From Flavobacterium johnsoniae UW101 (GTDB lineage: Bacteria; Bacteroidota; Bacteroidia; Flavobacteriales; Flavobacteriaceae): 64,000 nt of DNA. This document shows positions 8,489-17,092 of the stretch, one piece after another. A program made the translations under genes and the position numbers. Each line of letters opens with the position of its first letter. The first letter of the stretch is position 1. The stretch lies in assembly GCF_000016645.1 (NCBI RefSeq), contig NC_009441.1:2976001-3040000 (forward strand). Direction: 5' to 3'. The notes beneath the pieces were generated by a model, which saw only the letters and a list, made by a program, of their open reading frames with translations, was not told the DNA's origin and searched no databases.

Positions 8489-8725
8489 ATGACAAAACTA
8501 CAAGTAAGAGCATTTCTATATCAATTAGGATGTTTCGCAATTTTATTTATTTTAGGAAGATTTTTGGTGGCAATGTACACGGGTCTAACGGGACTTTGGA
8601 TTCCTATGACTGCTTTTATCGCGGCTACTTTGATTTCGCCTAAATTTCAGGCTGTGAAAACAAAAGACGGCGAAAAGCTTTTTATGAAATGGATTTTTAT
8701 AAAAGGAATTAGAGAGATTGGATAA
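8489..8725 (+). CDS. Small membrane protein of unknown function
   Basis: The 78-residue protein (MTKLQVRAFLYQLG) starts at the ATG at 8489; the extra 11 codons upstream are repeat DNA and improbable. It has one or two hydrophobic helices (about 12-28 and 34-46) and a basic C-terminal tail ending MKWIFIKGIREIG. I do not recognise a named family. It lies between the THUMP methyltransferase gene and the racemase gene on the same strand, 18 nt before the latter, so it may be co-transcribed with the racemase. Confidence 0.65.
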   Translation: MTKLQVRAFLYQLGCFAILFILGRFLVAMYTGLTGLWIPMTAFIAATLISPKFQAVKTKDGEKLFMKWIFIKGIREIG

Positions 8726-8743
8726 AATTTTTAAATCAGCAAT

Positions 8744-9436
8744 ATGAAAAAAATTGGACTTATTGGCGGTATAAGCTGGGTTTCGACTACAGATTATTAT
8801 AAACTTATAAATCTTGGAATAAACGAAAAACTAGGAGGTTTAAACTTTTCTGAATGTTTAGTTTACTCTTTCAATTATGCTGATATTAAAAAGAATAACG
8901 ATAACAACGATTGGGATTCTACTTTTAAGATGCTTTTTAAAGGTTGTGAATTTTTAAAATCGGGCGGGGCAGAAGCTATTGTTTTATGCGCCAATACGAT
9001 GCATTTAATTGCAGATAAACTTCAGGAAGCAATTGGTCTTCCGGTCATTCATATTGCTGCCGAAACAGCGATTGAAATTCAAAAACAGAATCTTAAAAAA
9101 GTAGGTTTATTGGGAACTAAGTTTACAATGGAGCTTGATTTTTTTAAAGATAAATTAAAACAAAAAGGAATTGAAGCTGTAATTCCAGCCAGTCAGGAAG
9201 ATAAAGATTTTGTTCATTATACTATTTTTGAAGAACTGGGAAGAGGAATTGTGACAGATGAAACAAAGAAACGTTATCTTGAAATTGCAGACGAATTAAT
9301 TAAAAATGGAGCAGAAGGTATTATTTTAGGATGTACAGAAATTCCGTTAGTAATAAAAGAAGGCGATTTATCTGTTCCTATTTTTGATACGACTTTAATA
9401 CACGCAAAAGCGGCTGTTGAATTTCAGTTGTCTTAA
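8744..9436 (+). CDS. Aspartate/glutamate racemase family protein
   Basis: This 230-residue cytoplasmic enzyme belongs to the cofactor-independent Asp/Glu racemase superfamily. It starts MKKIGLIGGISW, and both catalytic cysteines are present: C82 in IVLCANTMH and C197 in ILGCTEIPL. That supports a two-base racemisation of an amino acid. The length matches the YgeA/aspartate-racemase branch rather than MurI. Substrate preference (Asp, Glu or broad) cannot be read from sequence. It is followed at once by a strong terminator. Confidence 0.88.
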   Translation: MKKIGLIGGISWVSTTDYYKLINLGINEKLGGLNFSECLVYSFNYADIKKNNDNNDWDSTFKMLFKGCEFLKSGGAEAIVLCANTMHLIADKLQEAIGLPVIHIAAETAIEIQKQNLKKVGLLGTKFTMELDFFKDKLKQKGIEAVIPASQEDKDFVHYTIFEELGRGIVTDETKKRYLEIADELIKNGAEGIILGCTEIPLVIKEGDLSVPIFDTTLIHAKAAVEFQLS

Positions 9437-9438
9437 AT

Positions 9439-9476
9439 AAAAAAGCCCTGAATTTTTAAATTCAGGGCTTTTTTTA
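9439..9476. terminator. Bidirectional terminator
   Basis: The stem AAAAGCCCTGAATTT/AAATTCAGGGCTTTT with flanking A and T runs separates convergent genes ending at 9436 and 9489. Confidence 0.9.
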
Positions 9477-9488
9477 TGAATTAAAACG

Positions 9489-10319
9489 TTACTTTTTTGG
9501 AGCTTGGTTTATGATTTCAGGTACAATTGTTTTTTTCTTGTAGATAGGAATGAAATACGAAACAGTGTAATTGAATCCTACTCCAAAACTTCCGTCATAC
9601 GTTCTGTTGAATCCCGGAATGTAAAGATTATCAAATCCTGAAGGTTTGTTGTTCATTGCCAAAAGTTTAAGCTGTACACCAAATCCAACAAAGATATTAT
9701 TGAAAACTTTGGCTTTTACTCCCAATGCAACTTCTAACCAGGCAGCAGATAATCCGTTGTATTTTTGATTTGCTGACATTGCGGGCTGTTCTCCCCAATA
9801 TGGATTTGGATTGTATATTTTATAACTGTTTAAATCCTGGCTGAAAGAACTAAAACCTCCTCTTAAACCAATCGTTATAAGGTTTTCCATATCAAGCCAG
9901 TTGTCATATAAATTATAATCAAAACCTCCTTTTATGTACGTTCCTGTAGCTGTAGAATTTAATCTATCGTCATCTGTAGTTTTATCTTCAAAACCTAATT
10001 CGGCTGCGATGTAATACTTTTTAGTTAAACGCCAGTCTGCTGTAAACTCAATTCCTTTATAATTTTTATCATAAAAGCCTCTGGTTAGTTTATATAGATC
10101 GACACCAACTCTTAAACCATAACGATCAGTTTTTATAGAAATACTGTCTTTTTTAATTTCTTTGACTGAAGGTTTTGCCGCAACTTCAGTTTTCGGTTTT
10201 TGATCATCAAGATCTCTTACTGTTACGGTATCTTTTATTACCACCTGAGAATATCCCAAGAACATTGATAAAAGAAAACAAAGACTAAAAGTATACTTTA
10301 ACGTGTGTTTCATTTTCAA
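9489..10319 (-). CDS. DUF6048 family protein, secreted or outer-membrane
   Basis: The 276-residue protein has a signal peptide (KYTFSLCFLLSMFLGYSQ), a linker rich in Lys, Thr and Asp, and then a region of alternating aromatic and polar residues typical of an outer-membrane beta-barrel (YYIAAELGF, YIKGGFDYNLY, FVGFGVQLKL). It matches DUF6048, found in Flavobacteriia beside DUF6452 and rlmD. Its start overlaps the DUF6452 gene by 35 nt (29 nt if the second Met at 10313 is used), which implies translational coupling. Function unknown. Confidence 0.85.
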   Translation of the reverse strand: MKMKHTLKYTFSLCFLLSMFLGYSQVVIKDTVTVRDLDDQKPKTEVAAKPSVKEIKKDSISIKTDRYGLRVGVDLYKLTRGFYDKNYKGIEFTADWRLTKKYYIAAELGFEDKTTDDDRLNSTATGTYIKGGFDYNLYDNWLDMENLITIGLRGGFSSFSQDLNSYKIYNPNPYWGEQPAMSANQKYNGLSAAWLEVALGVKAKVFNNIFVGFGVQLKLLAMNNKPSGFDNLYIPGFNRTYDGSFGVGFNYTVSYFIPIYKKKTIVPEIINQAPKK

Positions 10320-10833
10320 GTTCGATATTAGAATTAACTACATTTATATTCAGCATCCAAAGTCCGTCACCAGCGGGATCTGTTCTTATCAATCCTGAAT
10401 TGGCTGTATTATCACGAGGATTTAGTGTAAAAGTGGTTTTAAAACCGCAGGCTCTCGAAACATAAACACTTTGAGTTTCATAATTAAACGTCAAAACATC
10501 GATATTTGGAGTTGCGCTTGTTGCATTATAAATAAACTTGTATGTTGTTGTTTTTGCATCTGTTTTTAACGGAATAGAAATAGTATTTGCATTTGTTAAA
10601 TACTTAGTTACCGAAGTTCCGGTTTCGTTAAAAATAATTGCATCAGTATCCTCTTTACCTTCGCCGACTACTTTTAAATTGGTAACCGTTTTAAGACTTG
10701 TTGGAGCTGCGTTATCATAAAATGTAATTACAAGTCTGGGAGTTGTAGGCGTATTTGCGTCGCAAATATCATCTTTCTCACAGCTGGACAAGCCAAAAGT
10801 AAAAAGTAATAAAAGAGAGATTATTTTTTTCAT
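10285..10833 (-). CDS. DUF6452 family lipoprotein
   Basis: This 182-residue protein carries a lipoprotein signal peptide with lipobox LSSC (Cys at about 18) and then EKDD, so it is probably lipidated and sent to the outer membrane. The body is Thr/Asn-rich and beta-strand-like (VYVSRACGFKTTFTLNP). It matches DUF6452. It sits 14 nt after rlmD and overlaps DUF6048; the three form an operon. The two DUF proteins probably work together in the envelope, while coupling to an rRNA methyltransferase looks positional rather than functional. Confidence 0.85.
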   Translation of the reverse strand: MKKIISLLLLFTFGLSSCEKDDICDANTPTTPRLVITFYDNAAPTSLKTVTNLKVVGEGKEDTDAIIFNETGTSVTKYLTNANTISIPLKTDAKTTTYKFIYNATSATPNIDVLTFNYETQSVYVSRACGFKTTFTLNPRDNTANSGLIRTDPAGDGLWMLNINVVNSNIELENETHVKVYF

Positions 10834-10847
10834 TTACAGTTTTATAA

Positions 10848-12260
10848 TTATCGAAGTTCTAAAAGTACAACATTTTCAACATGATGCGTTTGAGGGAACA
10901 TATCAACCGGACGTACACGTGTTACTTTGTATTTTTCGTCCATTAAAGCTAAATCACGTGCTTGTGTTGCAGAATTACAGCTTACATAAACTACTTTTTT
11001 AGGCGCAATTTTTAAAATCTGATCGATAACCGCAGCGTGCATTCCGTCTCTTGGAGGATCTGTAATAATAACATCTGGTTTTCCGTGCTGTGCAATAAAA
11101 GCTTCGTTGAATACGACTTTCATGTCTCCAACAAAAAACTCACAATTGGTAATATTATTGCGTTCTGCATTTGCTTTAGCGTCTAAAATTGCCTCAGGAA
11201 CACTTTCTACACCAATTACTTTTTTTGCTTTTTTAGAAACGAACTGTGCAATAGTTCCTGTTCCTGTATACAAGTCATAAACAGTTTCTTCTCCTGTTAG
11301 TCCTGCATAATCACGTGTAATTTTGTATAATTCGTAAGCCTGATCAGAGTTGGTTTGGTAAAAAGATTTAGCATTAATGCTGAATTTTAAGCCTTCCATT
11401 TCTTCTAAGATATAATTTCTTCCTTTGTAAAGTTTTATATCCTGATCGTAAATAGTATCGTTTTGTTTGGCATTTACCACATATTGTAATGAAGTAATCT
11501 GCGGAAATTTCTCGTATAAATGATCTAAAACCAATTCGCGGTTTGCTTTATCATCTTCAAAAAACTGGATCAAAACCATGATTTCTCCGGTTGAAGCCGT
11601 ACGTATCATTAAAGTTCTTAAAAGTCCGGAATGTTCTCTTGGATTAAAAAAAGCTAAATTATGCTCGTTGGCAAAAGCTCTAATTTCGTTTCTAATAGCA
11701 TTTGACGGATCTTCCTGTAAATGACATTTTTCGATGTCCAGAATCTTATCCCACATTTTTGGAATATGAAATCCTAATGCATTTCTGTTTCCTAAATCTT
11801 CAGTGCTTCCTATTTCTTTTTCGGTTAACCAACGGCTGTTAGAAAACGAAAATTCCATTTTATTTCTGTAAAAAAACTGTTTTTCCGAACCCAAAATAGT
11901 TTCAAATTCCGGCAATTCAACTTTTCCAATACGCTGTAAATGATTTTTTACTTCGTTTTGTTTGTAATACAGCTGCTGGCTGTATTTCATATTCTGCCAT
12001 TTGCATCCGCCGCAAACACCAAAATGTTCGCAGATAGGATCTACACGATGTTCTGATAATTCGTGAAATTTTACGGCTTTTCCTTCGTAATATGCTTTTC
12101 TTTTTTTGAATGTTTGTACATCAACAACATCTCCAGGAACGACATTTGGAATAAAGATAACTTTTCCGTCAGGAGCTTTTGCTACTGATACTCCCTTGGC
12201 TCCGGCATCAAGAACCTGAATTTGATGAAAGACAACTTTGTCTGTATTTTTTCTTCCCAT
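10848..12260 (-). CDS. rlmD: 23S rRNA (uracil-5-)-methyltransferase RlmD
   Basis: The 470-residue enzyme makes m5U in 23S rRNA (U1939 in E. coli numbering). It has an N-terminal TRAM domain (about 8-65) and an iron-sulfur cysteine set C77, C83, C86 (CEHFGVCGGC) and C179 (KCHL). The SAM domain shows DLYTGTGTIAQF, DPPRDGMH and the catalytic cysteine in YVSCNSATQARD near 425. The promoter is only 5 nt upstream of the ATG, suggesting a leaderless mRNA. It leads the operon rlmD-DUF6452-DUF6048. Confidence 0.94.
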   Translation of the reverse strand: MGRKNTDKVVFHQIQVLDAGAKGVSVAKAPDGKVIFIPNVVPGDVVDVQTFKKRKAYYEGKAVKFHELSEHRVDPICEHFGVCGGCKWQNMKYSQQLYYKQNEVKNHLQRIGKVELPEFETILGSEKQFFYRNKMEFSFSNSRWLTEKEIGSTEDLGNRNALGFHIPKMWDKILDIEKCHLQEDPSNAIRNEIRAFANEHNLAFFNPREHSGLLRTLMIRTASTGEIMVLIQFFEDDKANRELVLDHLYEKFPQITSLQYVVNAKQNDTIYDQDIKLYKGRNYILEEMEGLKFSINAKSFYQTNSDQAYELYKITRDYAGLTGEETVYDLYTGTGTIAQFVSKKAKKVIGVESVPEAILDAKANAERNNITNCEFFVGDMKVVFNEAFIAQHGKPDVIITDPPRDGMHAAVIDQILKIAPKKVVYVSCNSATQARDLALMDEKYKVTRVRPVDMFPQTHHVENVVLLELR

Positions 12261-12264
12261 AGCG

Positions 12265-12294
12265 CAAAAATAAGCCTTTGTAAACTTTTACAAA
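12265..12294 (-). promoter_or_regulatory. rlmD promoter, nearly leaderless
   Basis: On the minus strand TTTG (12294-12291), 18 nt, TATTTTTG (12272-12265). The ATG begins at 12260, so transcription should start at or within a few bases of the start codon. Confidence 0.7.
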
Positions 12295-12418
12295 TTTTAT
12301 TTTCATAATATTTTATCAAATTATGTAATTTGCTAGTTTAATTAACTTTAAAAGTTAACTTTGTTTCTGCTATTGAGCCCCAAGCTGCAGTATATAACCT
12401 ATAGTTTTGTTATGTTTT

Positions 12419-13471
12419 ATGAAATTATATCATAACCTTTCGCAAATTAGCTTTTTGAAAAAAAGTTATGCGTTTAAATTTTTGTTTGTTGCTTTTATAG
12501 GAATACATATTCCGTTAATAGGAATCCTTTTTTTTGTCCTTTTTTTTGAGCACACTATTTCTCCTGCATCAATCTTGTTTTTTTCATTAATAATGACATT
12601 GCTGGCGACAGCAATAACTCTAATGGTTTTAAAACAGCTTATTAAACCCATTTCTATTGCATCAAAATCTTTAGACGATTACAGAAACAGCCGTAAATTG
12701 TCTATACTTCCAACCGAATATACCGATGAAGCAGGTTTGCTGATGTGCAACATTCAGGAATCGATTTATGAGTCTGAGAGTTTTATAAATGAAAAGCAGG
12801 ATTTGATTTATATGCTTTCGCATGATTTGAAAAATTTTGCCGGAAATCCGCAGGGACTGGCGAAACTAATTTTAAGTGAAAATCCATCTGAATCTGTAAA
12901 ACATTTAGCCGATTTAATTTGCGAATCGACTAATTTACAGTTTCGTTACATCGAAAACTTCATAAAATTATTAAAAGAGCAGGATCAGATTTCAAAAATA
13001 ACATCTGAATCCAGAATCATTAATTTCCAAAATATTCTGCCTCTTATAAATGAGCAGGTCGAACAGCGTTTATTAGACAAAAACATAATACTTAATTTAA
13101 GTCTTGAAATAGATGAAGCTAAACTTAGAATAGATGAAGGTCTCTTAGTTCAGGTGATTGTGAATTTGATTAGCAATGCTGTAAAATTCTCTTATTTTGA
13201 CAGTGTAATTAAAGTCAGAATTTATAAAGAACAATCAGATTTGATTATAACAGTTGCCGACAGGGGAATTGGTTTTGATAAACATCAAATAGAAGAGTTA
13301 TTTAAGAAGTTTACCAAAATGAGCCGATTGGGAACTGCGAATGAATCATCAACTGGAATTGGACTTTATTTATGTAAAAAAATTATCGAAAAAAATAAAG
13401 GCCGATTAAGTGCTTTAAGCGAAGGTAAAAATAAAGGCGCCGAGTTTAAAATTGAGTTCGATATCAATTAA
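12419..13471 (+). CDS. Membrane-bound sensor histidine kinase, orphan
   Basis: The 350-residue protein (ATG at 12419; an upstream TTG is unlikely) has two membrane helices at about 20-43 and 50-71 with almost no periplasmic loop. A linker follows, then the phospho-acceptor H135 in YMLSHDLKNF. The ATPase domain has an N box LISNAVKFSY, G1 box DRGIGFD and G2 box TGIGLYL. No response regulator is adjacent, so its partner is elsewhere. The tiny extracytoplasmic part implies an intramembrane or cytoplasmic signal. A possible promoter is TTTG at 12329, N23, TAACTTTG at 12356. Confidence 0.88.
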   Translation: MKLYHNLSQISFLKKSYAFKFLFVAFIGIHIPLIGILFFVLFFEHTISPASILFFSLIMTLLATAITLMVLKQLIKPISIASKSLDDYRNSRKLSILPTEYTDEAGLLMCNIQESIYESESFINEKQDLIYMLSHDLKNFAGNPQGLAKLILSENPSESVKHLADLICESTNLQFRYIENFIKLLKEQDQISKITSESRIINFQNILPLINEQVEQRLLDKNIILNLSLEIDEAKLRIDEGLLVQVIVNLISNAVKFSYFDSVIKVRIYKEQSDLIITVADRGIGFDKHQIEELFKKFTKMSRLGTANESSTGIGLYLCKKIIEKNKGRLSALSEGKNKGAEFKIEFDIN

Positions 13472-13517
13472 AAAAAATAAGGTCATTAAGATTTTCACTC
13501 TTAATGACCTTATTTTT
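13472..13517. terminator. Bidirectional terminator
   Basis: The stem AATAAGGTCATTAAGA/TCTTAATGACCTTATT with A and T tracts lies between the convergent histidine kinase and lipoprotein genes. Confidence 0.9.
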
Positions 13518-13547
13518 TGCAGGAAATTGAATTAAGCAATAATTCGT

Positions 13548-13949
13548 TTATAAGGGATTTTGAAAAACAAGTTTTGCTTTTCCATCAACGCAGTTAATGC
13601 TGGTTGGCGCATTAGTAGGAGCACAATCGCCAAGAACATTCCATTTTGTTACATACTCTGATTTTGTTTTGATATACTCATTTATTTTTGCATCTAGTTT
13701 AGCTTTGTCAGCTTTTTTAGAATATAGAATATAACCTCTATTGGTACCGCATCCTGACGAGCTGAGAAGTTCAAAGCCCCATTCTTCCGGATTTGTGCAA
13801 GTTTGGGAGTTAATTAAGGAAAGTTCGATAATTTCATTATACATCTTGTCTAATCTTTTTGATGTTTCTTCAGCAGATTCTTCATTATCACTGCTGCAAG
13901 AAGCAAATATCAGGCAGATCGAAAACAAAATAAAACTTAATTTTTTCAT
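13548..13949 (-). CDS. Small lipoprotein of unknown function
   Basis: The 133-residue protein has a lipoprotein signal peptide with lipobox FASC (Cys at about 18) followed by SSDNEE, where acidic residues favour surface export in Bacteroidota. The mature part has four further cysteines (QTCTNPEEW, SSGCGTN, GDCAPT, INCVDG), suggesting two disulfides, and a lysine-rich helix in the middle. I do not recognise a family. It stands alone with its own terminator region. Confidence 0.7.
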   Translation of the reverse strand: MKKLSFILFSICLIFASCSSDNEESAEETSKRLDKMYNEIIELSLINSQTCTNPEEWGFELLSSSGCGTNRGYILYSKKADKAKLDAKINEYIKTKSEYVTKWNVLGDCAPTNAPTSINCVDGKAKLVFQNPL

Positions 13950-14021
13950 GGTTAGTGAATTTTAGGGTTAGTTTTATTAGTAAGATGTTTCTTTAGTAAA
14001 ATGGTTGCGTCAGGAAGAAAA

Positions 14022-14064
14022 ATAAAAACTGAGTTTCTAAGCCTGGAAAAACTTAAAAACTCAG
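14022..14064 (-). terminator. Terminator of the aldo/keto reductase gene
   Basis: Reading the minus strand, CTGAGTTTTTAAG pairs with CTTAGAAACTCAG and a T tract follows. Confidence 0.75.
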
Positions 14065-14090
14065 CTGCTTAATATCTTAGAAGCATAAAG

Positions 14091-15077
14091 CTACCAAAGA
14101 TGATGCACAGAAGGTTTAATATACTCTTCGTAAATTTTATTCATAGCCAAAATTTTCTCAGGAGATAATTTTGGCAGATCATAAACAGATAAATTGGAAA
14201 GTACATGACTTTCTTTTGAAGCTCCCGGAATAATACAGCTTATTTCGTTAAAACTTAAAATCCATTGCAGTGCAATAGGAGCGAGGTTTGTAGTTTCAGG
14301 AAAAAGTGCTTTTAATTCTTCAACAGCTTTTAAACCTAAATCATAATCGATTCCTGAAAAAGTTTCGCCTTTATCAAAAGCATCTCCGTTTCTGTTGAAA
14401 TTACGATGATCCTGAGCATCAAAAGTCGTTTTAGCATCAAATTTACCCGTTAAAAGTCCGCTGGCAAGAGGAACACGCGCAATGATTCCAATATCTTTCT
14501 TTTTGGCTTCTGAGAAGAATAATTGCGACGGACGCTGACGAAACAGGTTAAAAATAATCTGAACAGTCGTTACATTAGAGTATTCGATTGCTTTTAAAGC
14601 TTCTTCAACTTTTTCGACACTTACTCCTAAATTTTGAATTTTACCCTGATCTTTTAAACGATCAAACATTTCGAAGATTTCAGGACGGTAATATACTTCT
14701 GTCGGCGGACAGTGCAGCTGAATTAAATCTAAAGTTTCTAATCCAGTTCTTTTTAAACTGTCTTCAACAAACTTTTGAAGTACTTTTGGCTGATAGCCTT
14801 CATTCACATGCGGATTAATCTGGCGTCCGCATTTTGTGGCTACATAAATACGTTCAGATCGTGAACGAACTACTCGTCCAACAGCAGTTTCGCTTAGTCC
14901 GTTTTCATAAACATCGGCCGTATCAATAAAATTTACGCCATTATCTATGGCAGTATTTATTAATTCGTCGGCTGTTTTATCATTAAATCCTGATCCCCAT
15001 TTTCCGCCAACCTGCCAGGTTCCCAGAGAGATTTCAGAGATATTAAAATTGGTTTTTCCTAGTTTTCTGTAGTTCAT
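14091..15077 (-). CDS. Aldo/keto reductase
   Basis: The 328-residue cytoplasmic oxidoreductase is of the AKR superfamily and is expected to reduce aldehydes or ketones with NADPH. The full catalytic tetrad is visible: D52 and Y57 (NFIDTADVYENG), K82 (VATKCGR) and H122 (IQLHCPP). The C-terminal cofactor motif is SCIIPGASKESHV. The length is typical of the tas/YajO-type branch. The physiological substrate is unknown. An inverted-repeat element lies immediately upstream. Confidence 0.9.
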   Translation of the reverse strand: MNYRKLGKTNFNISEISLGTWQVGGKWGSGFNDKTADELINTAIDNGVNFIDTADVYENGLSETAVGRVVRSRSERIYVATKCGRQINPHVNEGYQPKVLQKFVEDSLKRTGLETLDLIQLHCPPTEVYYRPEIFEMFDRLKDQGKIQNLGVSVEKVEEALKAIEYSNVTTVQIIFNLFRQRPSQLFFSEAKKKDIGIIARVPLASGLLTGKFDAKTTFDAQDHRNFNRNGDAFDKGETFSGIDYDLGLKAVEELKALFPETTNLAPIALQWILSFNEISCIIPGASKESHVLSNLSVYDLPKLSPEKILAMNKIYEEYIKPSVHHLW

Positions 15078-15091
15078 TTTCTTTTTAAGTT

Positions 15092-15207
15092 ACAAAGGTT
15101 CAGAGGTACAAAGGTGTAAAGGTTTTTTATAGAGGCGCACAGCAGTGCGTCTTTTTTGGGTATAAGGGTTGTAGTTTGTGACTGCCTTTGTCCCTTTGAA
15201 CCTTTGT
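15092..15207. repeat. Inverted-repeat element with CTTTG-rich arms and central hairpin
   Basis: The left arm (15092-15114) and right arm (15185-15207) are 23-bp inverted repeats with two mismatches. Between them lies a hairpin, AGGCGCAC-AGCA-GTGCGTCT, followed by a T run at 15133-15158. The left arm matches the reverse complement of the right arm of the element at 62747-62777 at 22 of 23 positions. The T run is on the plus strand, so it is not a good terminator for the minus-strand genes here. Confidence 0.75.
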
Positions 15208-15221
15208 CGCTTTGTTCCTTT

Positions 15222-16109
15222 TTAGTCAAATAAATCCGATGACAAATATCTGTCGCCGCGGTCGCAGATAACGGCAACTATAACTCCAGATTCTAATTGT
15301 TCAGCAATTTTAAGGGCAACAGCTACAGAACCGCCGCTGCTCATTCCGGCAAAAACACCTTCTTCAAGAGCTAGTCTTTTGGTCATTTCTCGGGCTTCTT
15401 CTTCGCTGACATCTACAACAGTATCTACTTTCGAAGCATCAAAAATTTTAGGTAAATATTCCTGAGGCCATTTACGGATTCCCGGTATTTGCGATCCGTC
15501 GCTTGGCTGTGCGCCAATAATTTGAATGGCCGGATTTTTTTCTTTTAAATAAGTCGAAGTTCCAATAATAGTTCCGGTTGTTCCCATTGCCGAAACAAAA
15601 TGTGTTACAGTTCCTTCTGTATCATTCCATATTTCTGGTCCGGTTGTTTTGTAATGTGCTTTCCAGTTGTCATCATTTGCAAACTGATTCAGCATAAGAT
15701 ATCCGCCTTGTGCTACTTTTTTATCAGCATAATCTCTTGAACCGATAATTCCTTCTTCAGCAGGCGTTAAAATAACCGTAGCGCCATAAGCACGCATGGT
15801 TTGTGTTCTTTCTTTTGTTGAATCTTCCGGTAAAACCAATTCGATTTCTATTCCAAACAACTGTGCAATCATAGCAAGGGCAATTCCTGTATTACCGCTT
15901 GTTGCTTCAATTAATTTGTCTCCTTTTTTAATTTCGCCTCTTTCAAGAGCTGCTGCAATCATGTTATATGCTGCTCTGTCTTTTACGCTTCCTCCCGGAT
16001 TGTTTCCTTCGAGTTTCAGTAAAAGTTTAACGTTTTTATTTTTAACCAAATTGACCGTTTCCATTAATGGAGTATTTCCAATTAGGTTTAGCAGTTTCTG
16101 TGGACCCAT
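15222..16109 (-). CDS. cysM: Cysteine synthase (CysM type)
   Basis: This PLP enzyme replaces the acetyl group of O-acetylserine with sulfide (or thiosulfate) to give cysteine. It is 295 residues long, the CysM length. The PLP lysine is K43 in GGSVKDRAAYN; the substrate loop is EATSGNTGIA and the glycine-rich end is GMSSGGSVAVA. It begins 1 nt after the cysE stop codon, so the two are co-translated and together convert serine to cysteine. CysE ends in EVKIKEKK rather than the isoleucine tail that docks into CysK, consistent with a CysM-type partner. Confidence 0.92.
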   Translation of the reverse strand: MGPQKLLNLIGNTPLMETVNLVKNKNVKLLLKLEGNNPGGSVKDRAAYNMIAAALERGEIKKGDKLIEATSGNTGIALAMIAQLFGIEIELVLPEDSTKERTQTMRAYGATVILTPAEEGIIGSRDYADKKVAQGGYLMLNQFANDDNWKAHYKTTGPEIWNDTEGTVTHFVSAMGTTGTIIGTSTYLKEKNPAIQIIGAQPSDGSQIPGIRKWPQEYLPKIFDASKVDTVVDVSEEEAREMTKRLALEEGVFAGMSSGGSVAVALKIAEQLESGVIVAVICDRGDRYLSSDLFD

Positions 16110-16110
16110 T

Positions 16111-16902
16111 TTATTTTTTTTCTTTTATTTTGACTTCTGTTGTAGTGGTGTTTAATACGATAGAATCTTCGGGAATAGATTTAGTAACCCATGAATTTCC
16201 TCCAATAACACTATTTTTTCCTATAATTGTGCCTCCGCCCAAAATGGTGGCATTGGCATAAATACAGACATTTGCTTCAACGGTTGGATGTCTTTTGGCA
16301 TTTTTCATGTCTTTGCTTACGCTTAAAGCTCCTAAAGTAACTCCTTGATAAATCTTGACATGTTTTTTAATAACGGTAGTTTCGCCAATAACGATTCCTG
16401 TGGCGTGATCTATAAAAAATGGCGAAGCAATATCAGCACCAGCATGAATATCAGTTCCGGTAATTCTATGTGCATATTCGCTCATTAATCTCGAAAACAA
16501 CAATAGATCTAGTTTGTATAATTCGTGGCTTAATCTGTAAATTGCAATGGCATAAAAACCAGGATATCCTAGATAAACTTCATCGATACTGTTTGATGCC
16601 GGATCATTTTCAAGAATATAAGCAGCATCTTCGTTTAATTTTTCTAAAACGCCCGGAAGTTTTTCTACAAAGCGATCCCAGATTGATTCGCAAAGATTTT
16701 CGGGTTTTTTGCAGGCTAAAACAGCAATTTCTTTAAAACGAATTTCAAGTTCGTCAATGCTTTCGTCAAGTGCGGCATTCGAATCAAAAAGGGTATAGAA
16801 AAGCTTCTCGGTAAAATCTTCAGTTTTGGTTTTGATACCGTAATTTATATTAGAATGGCTCTTTAAAGCCTTAATATTTTGTATGATATTGTCTTTTGTC
16901 AC
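16111..16902 (-). CDS. cysE: Serine O-acetyltransferase (EpsC/CysE type)
   Basis: This enzyme acetylates serine with acetyl-CoA, the committed step of cysteine synthesis. The 263-residue protein has an N-terminal helical SATase domain and a left-handed beta-helix of hexapeptide repeats in the C-terminal half. Active-site motifs are DIHAGADI, FFIDHATGIVIGET (histidine of the DH pair) and the acetyl-CoA loop near GGGTIIGKNSVIGGNS. The final tail lacks the C-terminal Ile used to bind CysK. It is first in the cysE-cysM pair. Confidence 0.92.
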   Translation of the reverse strand: MTKDNIIQNIKALKSHSNINYGIKTKTEDFTEKLFYTLFDSNAALDESIDELEIRFKEIAVLACKKPENLCESIWDRFVEKLPGVLEKLNEDAAYILENDPASNSIDEVYLGYPGFYAIAIYRLSHELYKLDLLLFSRLMSEYAHRITGTDIHAGADIASPFFIDHATGIVIGETTVIKKHVKIYQGVTLGALSVSKDMKNAKRHPTVEANVCIYANATILGGGTIIGKNSVIGGNSWVTKSIPEDSIVLNTTTTEVKIKEKK

Positions 16903-17092
16903 AATAATAAAATTGAGTGGATATTTTAAAACGTTAAAAGTAAGGTGTTTTTTGTAAATAAGGACACGAATTAACTAAAGAAATTTTGTTTTAAAAATCC
17001 TATTTGTGATAAATCAAGCACTTATAAATGGTTATATTTTATATGATTCTTAAGAAGTTAATTGTGTAAATTAGCAGATAAAATTTGCAAAA

